The notes: generated from the letters alone by a model not told the origin. A DNA stretch of 10,398 nucleotides from Pseudomonadota bacterium (GCA_027625125.1 JAQBXG010000041.1:1-10398); one strand, 5' to 3'; counted from the stretch's first letter, positions 1 through 7,407 are shown. Made by a program: numbers and translations.

Positions 1-2
1 CG

Positions 3-299
3 ATCGCCGAAGCCGAAGCGCTGGCGGCGCAACGGCTGGATCCGGGGCTGCCGGCGCTGCGCGCGGTGGGTGTGCGGGAATTCGCCGACGCGGCGTCCGG
101 GCTGCTGTCGATCGCCGACGCGGTGGCCCGGGCGCGGCAGGCGTCGCGGCGGTATGCGAAGCGCCAGACCACCTGGTTCCGCACCCAGACGTCGGATTGG
201 ACGCCCGTTCCGGCGGCCTCACCCGCGCAATTTATGGGAAGTTTCGACGAAAGAATCTTTCCAATTATTCGAGATTTTCTGTTGACCGGTCGGAACTGA
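3..299 (+). CDS. miaA: tRNA dimethylallyltransferase, C-terminal part (5' end outside window)
   Basis: The reading frame is open from the window edge to a TGA at 297-299, giving the last 98 residues. The product family transfers a dimethylallyl group to N6 of A37 in tRNAs that read codons starting with U, in the cytoplasm. The visible part carries the family's C-terminal signature: a 'LRAVGVREFAD' segment, then a helix 'LSIADAVARARQASRRYAKRQTTWFR', where YAKRQ-T-WFR is the highly conserved end of MiaA. The catalytic P-loop and prenyl-acceptor residues lie upstream and cannot be checked. The tail after WFR (about 37 residues, ending FLLTGRN) is somewhat longer than usual for short MiaA proteins. 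The next gene, ilvB, starts 132 bp downstream and shares the strand. No start codon inside the window should be taken as real; the gene simply enters from the left. Confidence 0.9.
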   Translation: MAEAEALAAQRLDPGLPALRAVGVREFADAASGLLSIADAVARARQASRRYAKRQTTWFRTQTSDWTPVPAASPAQFMGSFDERIFPIIRDFLLTGRN

Positions 300-310
300 C
301 CGTCTAGGTT
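282..310 (+). promoter_or_regulatory. possible sigma70-type promoter for ilvB
   Basis: A -35-like TTGACC (282-287) and a -10-like TAGGTT (305-310) are separated by exactly 17 bp, straddling the miaA stop codon and followed by about 120 nt of untranslated leader before ilvB. The -35 matches five of six consensus positions; the -10 matches only three, though these include the conserved TA and final T. The same stretch includes a short inverted repeat, CGGTC-N6-GACCG. This is a pattern match only, in a GC-rich genome where such matches are not very specific. Confidence 0.25.
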
Positions 311-431
311 GGCCCGCGCCGCCTTGGTGGAGAGGCAGCCGGGGCGGCGCCGCGACGCAACCGTTCAGTGGCCGGTGCCCTGGGCGGTTTTGCAATTGTG
401 CCCGATCCGCCTCGATTCTGGGAAAGACACG

Positions 432-2195
432 ATGACCGCGCCCACGATGACCGGTGCCGAAATACTGCTGAAGACCCTGGCCGCCGAGGGCGTCGACGTC
501 ATTTTCGGCTATCCCGGCGGCGCGGTGCTGCCGATTTATGACGCGCTGTTTCAGCAGAACCGCATTCGCCACATCCTGGTGCGCCACGAACAGGGCGCAA
601 TCCATGCCGCCGAGGGCTACGCGCGCTCGACCGGCAAGCCCGGCGTCGTGCTGGTGACATCGGGTCCGGGGGCGACGAACACCGTCACCGGTCTGACCGA
701 CGCGCTGATGGATTCGATCCCGATCGTCTGTTTGACCGGCCAGGTCGCGACGCATCTGATCGGCAACGACGCGTTCCAGGAGGCGGATACGCTCGGCATC
801 ACCCGGCCCTGCACCAAGCACAACTATCTGCTGAAAGATGTGCGCAACGTCGCCCGCATCCTGCACGAGGCGTTCTATGTCGCGACGAACGGGCGGCCGG
901 GTCCTGTTGTGGTCGATCTGCCGAAGGACGTGATGCTGAACGAGTGCGCCTACGAGGCGCCGCCACGCGCCGGCCACAAGTCGTACCAGCCGAAACTGAA
1001 GGGCGACATCGCCCGCATTCGCGAGGCGGTCGAGATTCTGTCGTCGGCGAAGAGGCCGATCGTCTATTCCGGCGGCGGCGTCGTGAATTCCGGCCGCGCC
1101 GCCTCACAGCTGCTGACCGAATTCGCGCGCCTGACCGGGTTTCCGGTGACGACGACGCTGATGGGCCTGGGTTCGTTTCCCGCCTCCGACAAGCAGTGGC
1201 TGGGAATGCTCGGCATGCACGGCACTTACGAGGCCAACCTGGCGATGCACGGCTGCGACGTGATGCTGAACATCGGCGCGCGGTTCGACGACCGCGTGAC
1301 CGGCAAGCTCGACGCCTTCAGCCCCGGTTCAGTCAAGATTCACATCGACATCGACCCGTCATCGATCAACAAGACGGTGCGCTCCGACGTGGCGATCCTC
1401 GGTGATGTCGCCCATGTGCTGGAAGACCTGATCAAGGTCTGGAAGTCGGGCACCCGCCGCCCGGATTCGGGCGCGCTGAAGGCGTGGTGGGCGGAAATCG
1501 AAAAATGGCGAGCCCGCGATTGCTTGCGCTATGACCAGGACAAAAAGATCATCAAGCCGCAGTACGCAATCGACCGGCTGTACCGGATGACCGCCGATAC
1601 CGACGCCATTGTTTCGACCGACGTCGGGCAGCATCAGATGTGGGCGGCGCAATACTATCGCTTCGACAAGCCCAACCGCCTGCTGACCTCGGGCGGTCTC
1701 GGCACGATGGGATACGGCTTTCCGGCGGCGATCGGCGCAAAGATCGCCCACCCCGACCGACCGGTGTACTGCATCACTTCCGAAGCCTCGTTCATGATGA
1801 ACATCCAGGAAATGTCGACGGCGGTGCAGCACGGCGCCGCGGTCAAGATTCTGATGCTGAACAACCACTACCAGGGCATGGTGCGCCAGTGGCAGGAACT
1901 GCTGCACGGCGGCCGCTATTCGGAGACGTTGATGACCGGCATGCCCGATTTCGTCAAACTGGCCGAGGCGTTCGGCGCCGTCGGCTTGCGCGCCGAAAAA
2001 CCCGCCGACCTGGACGGCGTGTTGCAGGAAATGATCGACAGCGACAAGCCGGTGATCGCCGACATCGAGGTCGATCCGGACGAAAACTGTTTCCCGATGA
2101 TTCCGGCCGGCAAGGCGCACAACGAAATCTGGCTGGATGCGGCCTCCGCCAAGGGCGTCGACGCGGAAGAGCTCGACGCCACGATGCCGGCCTGA
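432..2195 (+). CDS. ilvB: acetolactate (acetohydroxyacid) synthase, large catalytic subunit
   Basis: This ThDP-dependent enzyme condenses pyruvate with pyruvate or 2-ketobutyrate, the first common step of valine/leucine and isoleucine synthesis. The 587-residue length is normal. The N-terminal Pyr domain (about 7-170) carries FGYPGGAVLPIYD and the catalytic glutamate E53 in RHEQGA. The central FAD-type domain (about 200-345) has YSGGGVVNSG and GARFDDRVTGK. The C-terminal PP domain (about 395-550) ends the ThDP/Mg motif with NN at 477-478, followed by the conserved GMVRQWQELLHGGR segment. The start of that motif is odd: residues 450-453 read SEAS where the family has GDGS or GDAS, so the metal-binding Asp is Glu. 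I chose the ATG at 432, with GGGAAAG just upstream, over an in-frame start at 309 because the 41 extra residues look nothing like the family. ilvN follows 15 bp downstream. Confidence 0.97.
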   Translation: MTAPTMTGAEILLKTLAAEGVDVIFGYPGGAVLPIYDALFQQNRIRHILVRHEQGAIHAAEGYARSTGKPGVVLVTSGPGATNTVTGLTDALMDSIPIVCLTGQVATHLIGNDAFQEADTLGITRPCTKHNYLLKDVRNVARILHEAFYVATNGRPGPVVVDLPKDVMLNECAYEAPPRAGHKSYQPKLKGDIARIREAVEILSSAKRPIVYSGGGVVNSGRAASQLLTEFARLTGFPVTTTLMGLGSFPASDKQWLGMLGMHGTYEANLAMHGCDVMLNIGARFDDRVTGKLDAFSPGSVKIHIDIDPSSINKTVRSDVAILGDVAHVLEDLIKVWKSGTRRPDSGALKAWWAEIEKWRARDCLRYDQDKKIIKPQYAIDRLYRMTADTDAIVSTDVGQHQMWAAQYYRFDKPNRLLTSGGLGTMGYGFPAAIGAKIAHPDRPVYCITSEASFMMNIQEMSTAVQHGAAVKILMLNNHYQGMVRQWQELLHGGRYSETLMTGMPDFVKLAEAFGAVGLRAEKPADLDGVLQEMIDSDKPVIADIEVDPDENCFPMIPAGKAHNEIWLDAASAKGVDAEELDATMPA

Positions 2196-2210
2196 GCCGG
2201 GCGCAGCGGC

Positions 2211-2720
2211 ATGGCAACGGAATCGGAGGCGCGGCCGCATACGATCGCGGTGCTGGTGGACAACGAGGCGGGGGTGCTCGCCCGGGTCATCGGTCTGTTT
2301 TCAGGCCGCGGCTACAACATCGAAAGCCTGACCGTCGCCGAAATCGACCCCGATCAGCACCTGTCACGCATCACCATCGTCACCACCGGCAGCCAGGCGG
2401 TGATCGACCAGATCATGGCCCAGCTCGGACGGCTGGTGCCGGTGCGCACGGTGACCGATCTTTCGGTTGATTCCAGCGTCGAGCGGGAGCTGGCGTTGAT
2501 CAAGGTGCGCGCCAGCGGCGACAAGCGCGTCGAAAGTCTGCGGATCGCCGAAATCTTTCGCGCCCGCGTCGTCGACGCCACCGACGAATCGTTCGTGTTT
2601 GAAATGACCGGCAGCGCCAGCAAGCTCGATGCGTTCGTGCGGCTGATGCGCCCGTTGGGCATGGTGGATCTTTCGCGGACCGGGGTAGTGGCGATCACCC
2701 GTGGTCCAAAGGCGATGTAG
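2211..2720 (+). CDS. ilvN: acetolactate synthase, small regulatory subunit
   Basis: A 169-residue protein of normal length for the AHAS small subunit (IlvN/IlvH). It binds and activates the large subunit and confers feedback inhibition by valine. The N-terminal ACT domain (about 10-85) starts HTIAVLVDNEAGVLARVIGLFSGRGYNIESLTV; the NEAGVLARV and GRGYNI stretches are the effector-site signature. The C-terminal domain (about 88-165) contains ERELALIKV, FRARVVD and the closing GVVAITRG, all typical. The gene begins 15 bp after the ilvB stop with only a weak ribosome site, so it is probably translated from the same message and perhaps coupled to ilvB. ilvC lies 33 bp downstream, separated by a compact hairpin. 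Confidence 0.96.
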   Translation: MATESEARPHTIAVLVDNEAGVLARVIGLFSGRGYNIESLTVAEIDPDQHLSRITIVTTGSQAVIDQIMAQLGRLVPVRTVTDLSVDSSVERELALIKVRASGDKRVESLRIAEIFRARVVDATDESFVFEMTGSASKLDAFVRLMRPLGMVDLSRTGVVAITRGPKAM

Positions 2721-2721
2721 C

Positions 2722-2737
2722 GGCGGCCCTGGCCGCC
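2722..2737 (+). other. compact hairpin in the ilvN-ilvC gap
   Basis: GGCGGCC (2722-2728) and GGCCGCC (2731-2737) form a perfect 7-bp inverted repeat (realistically 6 bp with a 4-nt loop). It starts right after the ilvN stop codon and ends 5 nt before the strong GGAGGAG ribosome site of ilvC. No T-run follows, so it is unlikely to be an intrinsic terminator. Such a stem could protect or help process the message between the two genes, but this is inference. Confidence 0.4.
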
Positions 2738-2753
2738 CAACCGGAGGAGACCG

Positions 2754-3773
2754 ATGCGGGTATTTTACGATCGCGACGCCGATGTGAACCTGATCAAGTC
2801 GAAGAAGGTCGCGGTCGTCGGCTACGGCAGCCAGGGGCATGCCCACGCTCTCAATCTGAAAGAGTCCGGGGTCGAGCACGTCGTCACCGCGCTTCGCGAC
2901 GGCAGCCCCAGCGCCGCCAAGGCCAAGCGGGCCGGAATCGAGTCGATGAACGTCGCCCAGGCGGCGGCGTGGGCCGATGTCGTGATGGTGCTGACGCCGG
3001 ACGAACATCACGGCGCGATGTATGACCAGGACCTGGCGCCCAATCTGCGCGAAGGCGTGGCGCTGGCGTTCGCCCATGGCTTTTCGATTCATTTCAACCA
3101 GATCGTGCCGCGCCCCGATCTCGATGTGTTCATGATCGCGCCGAAGGGCCCGGGCCATACGGTGCGTTCGGAATACCAGCGCGGCGGCGGCGTGCCGTGC
3201 CTGTTGGCGGTGCACCAGGACGCCAGCGGCAAGGCCCATGAGATCGGCCTGTCCTATGGCGCGGCGATCGGCGGCGGCCGCGCCGGCATCATCGAGACGT
3301 CGTTCCGGGAAGAATGCGAGACCGACCTGTTCGGCGAACAGGTCGTGCTGTGCGGCGGCCTGACCAGCCTGATCCGGGCCGGATTCGAAACGCTGGTGGA
3401 GGCGGGATACGCGCCGGAGATGGCGTATTTCGAGTGCCTGCACGAAGTGAAGCTGATCGTCGACCTGATCTATGAGGGCGGCATCGCCAATATGCGCTAC
3501 TCGATTTCGAACACCGCCGAATATGGAGACTATTCGCGCGGACCGAGAATCGTCACCGACGAAACGCGGGCCGAAATGAAGCGTGTGCTGGAGGAAATCC
3601 AGTCGGGATCATTCGCCCGCGAATGGATGCTGGAAAACCGCGTCGGCCAGCCGGCGTTCAAGGCGATGCGCCGCCGCGCCGCCGAGCACCCGATCGAGGA
3701 AGTCGGCGAACGCCTGCGCGGCATGATGCCGTGGATCGCCAAGAACAAGCTGGTCGACAAGGCGAAAAACTAG
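2754..3773 (+). CDS. ilvC: ketol-acid reductoisomerase (NADP+), class I
   Basis: Converts acetolactate or acetohydroxybutyrate to the dihydroxy acid by Mg-dependent alkyl migration and NADPH reduction. At 339 residues it is a short (class I) enzyme. The N-terminal Rossmann domain shows GYGSQGHAHALNL (GxGxxG at 23-28), the cofactor loop ALRDGSPS (46-53) and FAHGF (106-110) with the conserved His108. The knotted helical C-terminal domain carries the metal ligands Asp191 and Glu195 in ETDLFGEQ, Glu227 and Glu231 in ECLHE, and Ser252 in the substrate site. The Arg48/Ser51/Ser53 pattern in the loop fits NADPH preference. A strong GGAGGAG precedes the ATG by 5 nt. The stop TAG (3771-3773) shares the palindrome CTAG with the stop of a convergent small gene. 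All catalytic residues are present. Confidence 0.97.
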   Translation: MRVFYDRDADVNLIKSKKVAVVGYGSQGHAHALNLKESGVEHVVTALRDGSPSAAKAKRAGIESMNVAQAAAWADVVMVLTPDEHHGAMYDQDLAPNLREGVALAFAHGFSIHFNQIVPRPDLDVFMIAPKGPGHTVRSEYQRGGGVPCLLAVHQDASGKAHEIGLSYGAAIGGGRAGIIETSFREECETDLFGEQVVLCGGLTSLIRAGFETLVEAGYAPEMAYFECLHEVKLIVDLIYEGGIANMRYSISNTAEYGDYSRGPRIVTDETRAEMKRVLEEIQSGSFAREWMLENRVGQPAFKAMRRRAAEHPIEEVGERLRGMMPWIAKNKLVDKAKN

Positions 3774-4075
3774 GGGTGGGCGCAACCGGCGGCCGCTTCG
3801 GACTCCTCGGCGGGATCGTCGTCCTCGGCGTCGTGGCTGCTTTCCAGGTCCTCGGCGGCGGACTGGAACACGACCAGCGCCTCCACCAGTTCCGGCGTCG
3901 CGTCGACCAGAATGCACGGGTGGGCGTGGACGTGCACCAGCATCGCCCGTTCGATGACCGCGTGCAGCAGCCGCGCGGCGCGACGGCCCAGACTCGCCTC
4001 CACCGGGTCCGGCAACCGCGGCGGCGATCGCCCGGGGCGGCGGCGGGGGACAAGCGGCGGTGGGGTTTTGATCAC
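3770..4075 (-). CDS. small protein of unknown function, convergent with ilvC
   Basis: I do not recognise this protein. Read from a GTG at 4075, it has 101 residues. A basic, proline-rich start (MIKTPPPLVPRRRPGRSPPRLPDP if the GTG is read as Met) precedes a likely helical core (ASLGRRAARLLHAVIERAMLVHVHAH, then ATPELVEALVVFQSAAEDLE) and an acidic tail (HDAEDDDPAEESEAAAG). No signal peptide or membrane segment is evident. Codon use in this frame is G/C-rich at third positions throughout the core, as in the flanking genes, and the amino acid mix is protein-like, unlike the Arg/Pro/Gly-rich shadow frames on the + strand. The start is uncertain: no strong ribosome site precedes the GTG, and the frame stays open upstream to 4363 with low-quality sequence. 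The stop codon overlaps the ilvC stop by 4 bp, tail to tail. Confidence 0.55.
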   Translation of the reverse strand: MIKTPPPLVPRRRPGRSPPRLPDPVEASLGRRAARLLHAVIERAMLVHVHAHPCILVDATPELVEALVVFQSAAEDLESSHDAEDDDPAEESEAAAGCAHP

Positions 4076-4269
4076 GGTGCAAATGTCCCATCGCAAATGG
4101 GCGAGTTTGCGTCCGGGCCGCGGCGGCGGCGTGACGGGTGCGCATTCGCAGTAGAAAACTGAGGAATCCGCTGCGGGTTTCGGGTATTGTTCACCCTTGG
4201 CAGAACGGTTCCGGCCTAACGGCTTGGAATCAATGGCGGACCCGAGGCCGGTGCCGTCGTGGCGCGGCA
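4076..4269. other. intergenic region, upstream of both the small - strand gene and the leuA leader
   Basis: I see no convincing gene here. Two direct copies of GCAAATG (4079-4085 and 4093-4099) and a short inverted repeat CCCAT-N5-ATGGG (4087-4101) sit just upstream of the - strand gene's GTG and could form part of its control region. The leuA leader promoter probably lies in 4150-4300, but I could not find a -35/-10 pair with acceptable spacing. Confidence 0.4.
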
Positions 4270-4340
4270 TCCGGGGATCCCGGAGTGTGGGGCGGTCCCC
4301 GGCATGCGGGGTGCACCCCGTCAAGAATGGGGTGAACCCC
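4270..4340. repeat. array of short GC palindromes upstream of the leuA leader ORF
   Basis: Four inverted repeats follow one another: TCCGGG-GAT-CCCGGA (4270-4284), GGGG-CGGT-CCCC (4289-4300), GGGG-TGCA-CCCC (4308-4319, extending to a perfect 14-bp palindrome at 4307-4320) and GGGG-TGAA-CCCC (4329-4340). The last three share the form GGGG-N4-CCCC, with start-to-start steps of 19 and 21 bp, near two helical turns. As DNA they could be a set of operators for a dimeric regulator. As RNA they would form consecutive four-base-pair stems with tetraloops. The last ends 9 nt before the leader ORF start. Confidence 0.5.
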
Positions 4341-4349
4341 TGGCTAGGC

Positions 4350-4472
4350 ATGAACCGGACCAATCGAACAATCGTACAGCTGCCCGCACCCGCCTTCGGC
4401 GGGGCCGGGTTTGTGTGCGGGCGGTCGGGCGCGCGCCGGTCCGCCGCGCTTCTTCGACTTAGCTGCCCCTGA
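4350..4472 (+). CDS. putative leuA leader peptide (leucine attenuation)
   Basis: A 40-codon ORF ends 87 bp before leuA. Its last codons read CTT CTT CGA CTT AGC TGC CCC TGA (4449-4472), that is LLRLSCP. Three of four consecutive codons are CTT, a leucine codon rare in this window, where CTG dominates. Placing rare cognate codons just before the stop of a short ORF upstream of an amino acid biosynthesis gene is the hallmark of ribosome-mediated attenuation. A GC-rich hairpin lies inside the ORF (4382-4422) and a strong one follows it (4478-4498). The start is uncertain: the ATG at 4350 has a weak ribosome site, and a GTG at 4413 would give a 20-codon peptide, a more usual size for such leaders. 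The peptide would have no function beyond regulation. Confidence 0.5.
   Translation: MNRTNRTIVQLPAPAFGGAGFVCGRSGARRSAALLRLSCP
4382..4422 (+). other. GC-rich hairpin within the leuA leader ORF
   Basis: GCCCGCA (4382-4388) pairs with TGCGGGC (4416-4422), and inside it CCCGCC (4389-4394) pairs with GGCGGG (4398-4403) around a TTC loop, leaving a bulge at 4404-4415. It lies inside the leader ORF upstream of the CTT cluster. It could act as a pause hairpin that synchronises RNA polymerase with the leading ribosome, as in known attenuators. The pairing is directly visible; the role is inference. Confidence 0.45.
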
Positions 4473-4504
4473 CCTGGCGATGCGGCGTTGCCGCGTCGAC
4501 AGGG
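4467..4504 (+). promoter_or_regulatory. attenuator-like hairpin after the leader ORF of leuA
   Basis: CGATGCGGC (4478-4486) pairs with GCCGCGTCG (4490-4498) as a 9-bp stem (one T-G wobble) with a 3-nt loop. The outer stem can extend through CCCTG (4467-4471) with CAGGG (4500-4504), or alternatively CCCCTG (4466-4471) with CAGGGG (4507-4512). Upstream, CGCCGC (4442-4447) can pair with GCGGCG (4482-4487) and would break the main stem. Mutually exclusive pairings around the leucine codons fit an attenuator. No U-run follows, so this may work through Rho or through translation of leuA rather than as a classical intrinsic terminator. Confidence 0.45.
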
Positions 4505-4559
4505 CCCAGGGGATCAACCTGTTACGGGGTCACATGCTAGGAATCGAAGGAAACGGAAC

Positions 4560-6128
<1,569 letters not shown>

Positions 6129-6147
6129 GGATTTGGTGGTATTGTCC

Positions 6148-6190
6148 GGACGCCCCGGCGGCGATTGCTGACCGGGGCGTCCATTTCCCG
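6148..6190 (+). terminator. stem-loop terminator after leuA
   Basis: GGACGCCCCGG (6148-6158) and CCGGGGCGTCC (6172-6182) are a perfect 11-bp inverted repeat around a 13-nt loop, 20 bp after the leuA stop. The following ATTTCCCG has only three T residues, so termination may be incomplete or Rho-assisted. It separates leuA from the mre genes, whose first ATG lies 34 bp beyond the stem. Confidence 0.65.
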
Positions 6191-6216
6191 TCTGCCTTCA
6201 AGGACCGGGCGATCTG

Positions 6217-7257
6217 ATGTTCTCAAAGATTCTCGGATGGATGTCGGCCGACATGGCCATCGATCTCGGCACCGCGAATACGCTGGTGTACGTGAAGGGC
6301 CGCGGCATCGTTCTGAACGAACCGTCGGTGGTCGCGATTGTTGACCACCGCGGCAAGAAACAGGTCCTTGCCGTCGGCGAGGAAGCAAAATTGATGCTGG
6401 GCCGCACCCCCGGCAACATCGAGGCGATCCGGCCGCTGCGCGACGGAGTCATCGCCGACTTCGACATCGCCGAAGAAATGATCAAGCACTTCATTCGCAA
6501 GGTGCACAACCGCGGTTCGTTCGCCAGCCCGCAGGTGATCGTCTGCGTTCCGTCGGGTTCGACGGCTGTCGAGCGCCGCGCGATTCAGGAGTCGGCGGAA
6601 AGCGCCGGCGCCCGTCGCGTGTTTCTGATCGAAGAACCGATGGCGGCTGCGATTGGCGCCGGGCTGCCGGTAACCGAACCGACCGGTTCCTTGGTCGTCG
6701 ACATCGGCGGCGGCACGACTGAGGTCGCCGTGCTGTCGCTGGGCGGCATCGTCTATGCCAAATCCGTCCGCGTCGGCGGCGACAAGATGGACGACGCGAT
6801 CATCAGCTACATCCGCCGCAACCACAATCTGTTGATCGGTGAATCCAGCGCCGAGCGCATCAAGAAAGAGATCGGCACGGCGGCGCCGCCCGAAGACGGC
6901 GACGGCGCGACGATGGAGGTCAAGGGGCGCGACCTGATGAACGGCGTGCCGAAGGAGTTGGTCATCAACCAGCGGCAGATCGCCGAAAGCATGGCGGAGC
7001 CGGTCGGCGCGATCATCGAAACGGTCAAGCAGGCGCTGGAGCATACCGCGCCGGAACTCGCTGCCGATATCGTCGACAAGGGCATTGTGCTGACCGGCGG
7101 CGGCGCGTTGCTCGGCAATCTGGATCGCGTGCTGCGCGAGGCGACCGGGCTGCCGGTTTCAATCGCCGACGAGCCGTTGACCTGTGTGGCCATGGGGACG
7201 GGACGGGCGCTGGAAGAGATGAAAACCCTGCGCCACGTGCTATACCAGCAGTACTAG
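6217..7257 (+). CDS. mreB: rod-shape-determining actin homologue MreB
   Basis: MreB forms membrane-associated filaments that guide lateral cell wall synthesis by the elongasome. The 346-residue length is standard. All actin-fold nucleotide motifs are present: phosphate 1 DLGTANTLVY (16-25), the hydrolytic Glu140 in IEEPMAAAIGAGLP, phosphate 2 VDIGGGTTEVAV (161-172) and the adenosine motif LTGGGALL (292-299). The start MFSKILGWMSADMAIDLG is typical, with a short N-terminal amphipathic stretch; CAAGGA lies 12 nt upstream, a little far. The gene begins just after the leuA terminator, so its promoter must overlap that region or read-through must occur. The stop codon TAG is the first base pair of a structured element described separately. 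mreC follows after an unusually long 236-bp gap. Confidence 0.97.
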   Translation: MFSKILGWMSADMAIDLGTANTLVYVKGRGIVLNEPSVVAIVDHRGKKQVLAVGEEAKLMLGRTPGNIEAIRPLRDGVIADFDIAEEMIKHFIRKVHNRGSFASPQVIVCVPSGSTAVERRAIQESAESAGARRVFLIEEPMAAAIGAGLPVTEPTGSLVVDIGGGTTEVAVLSLGGIVYAKSVRVGGDKMDDAIISYIRRNHNLLIGESSAERIKKEIGTAAPPEDGDGATMEVKGRDLMNGVPKELVINQRQIAESMAEPVGAIIETVKQALEHTAPELAADIVDKGIVLTGGGALLGNLDRVLREATGLPVSIADEPLTCVAMGTGRALEEMKTLRHVLYQQY

Positions 7258-7284
7258 TGGTACGAATCCAGCGCTTCGTACCAC
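7257..7284 (+). repeat. 10-bp hairpin starting in the mreB stop codon
   Basis: GTGGTACGAA (7257-7266) and TTCGTACCAC (7275-7284) are perfect inverted repeats around an 8-nt loop. The first G is the last base of the mreB stop codon. It could serve as a 3' hairpin for mreB, but the sequence after it lacks a T-run. It also forms the left half of the larger TA-flanked element. Confidence 0.6.
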
Positions 7285-7299
7285 GAGCCCGTTTGTTGA

Positions 7300-7381
7300 T
7301 GGATCAAATTATCCAAACACTTGAATACGTTGCGCAGTACGTCCGTAAGCATTGCCGGCTTCAAGTGTCTGGTTTGATCCA
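7300..7381. repeat. long imperfect inverted repeat between mreB and mreC
   Basis: TGGATCAAA (7300-7308) pairs with TTTGATCCA (7373-7381), CCA (7313-7315) with TGG (7370-7372), and ACACTTGAA (7317-7325) with TTCAAGTGT (7360-7368). This gives 21 base pairs, interrupted only by a 4-nt bulge (7309-7312) and one mismatch (7316/7369). The 34-nt loop (7326-7359) contains a small TACG-TC-CGTA hairpin. Such a long pairing is far beyond chance in 82 bp. It is the right half of the TA-flanked element. Confidence 0.75.
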
Positions 7382-7407
7382 CTAGCGTGTCGGGCCGGCG
7401 CGGGCAG

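Larger units (their letters stand above)
7257..7382. mobile_element. candidate miniature inverted-repeat element (TA-flanked, no transposase) at the mreB stop
   Basis: The 126 bp lie between two TA dinucleotides (7255-7256 and 7383-7384), each set in CTAG (7254-7257 and 7382-7385). The ends are imperfect inverted repeats: GTGGTACGAATCC (7257-7269) against GTGGATCAAACCA read inward from 7382, matching at 9 of 13 positions. The interior is less GC-rich than its surroundings and contains two long hairpins. TA duplication with insertion into CTAG is typical of the IS630/Tc1-mariner group, so a non-autonomous derivative is plausible. Alternatively it may be a native structured spacer between mreB and mreC. 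No coding sequence is seen in it. Confidence 0.4.

Noticed and set aside
309..431. In-frame N-terminal extension of ilvB from a TTG at 309
   Set aside because: The extra 41 residues do not resemble acetolactate synthases; the ATG at 432 has a plausible ribosome site and gives the usual length.
300..431. A branched-chain leader peptide upstream of ilvB, like the one proposed for leuA
   Set aside because: I read all three + strand frames and found no short ORF enriched in Ile, Val or Leu codons followed by a hairpin; only an 8-bp pairing (316-323 with 343-350) is present.
2364..3443. A 359-codon open frame on the - strand opposite ilvN and ilvC
   Set aside because: Antisense to two strongly conserved enzymes, with low-complexity Arg/His-rich composition; the same applies to the - strand frames at 219-977 and 1359-2240.
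3623..4162. A 179-codon + strand open frame overlapping the end of ilvC and the following gap
   Set aside because: Its product is Arg/Gly/Gln-rich and begins inside ilvC in another frame; the - strand frame over the same bases has the better codon pattern.
4187..4225. Promoter for the leuA leader around TTGTTC / TTGGCA and CTAACG
   Set aside because: The spacings are wrong (about 14 bp for the best pair) and no sigma54 GG-N10-GC arrangement fits either.
4488..4559. Upstream extension of leuA by 24 codons
   Set aside because: It would start inside the leader hairpin loop, lacks a ribosome site, and the added Arg-rich residues are not LeuA-like.
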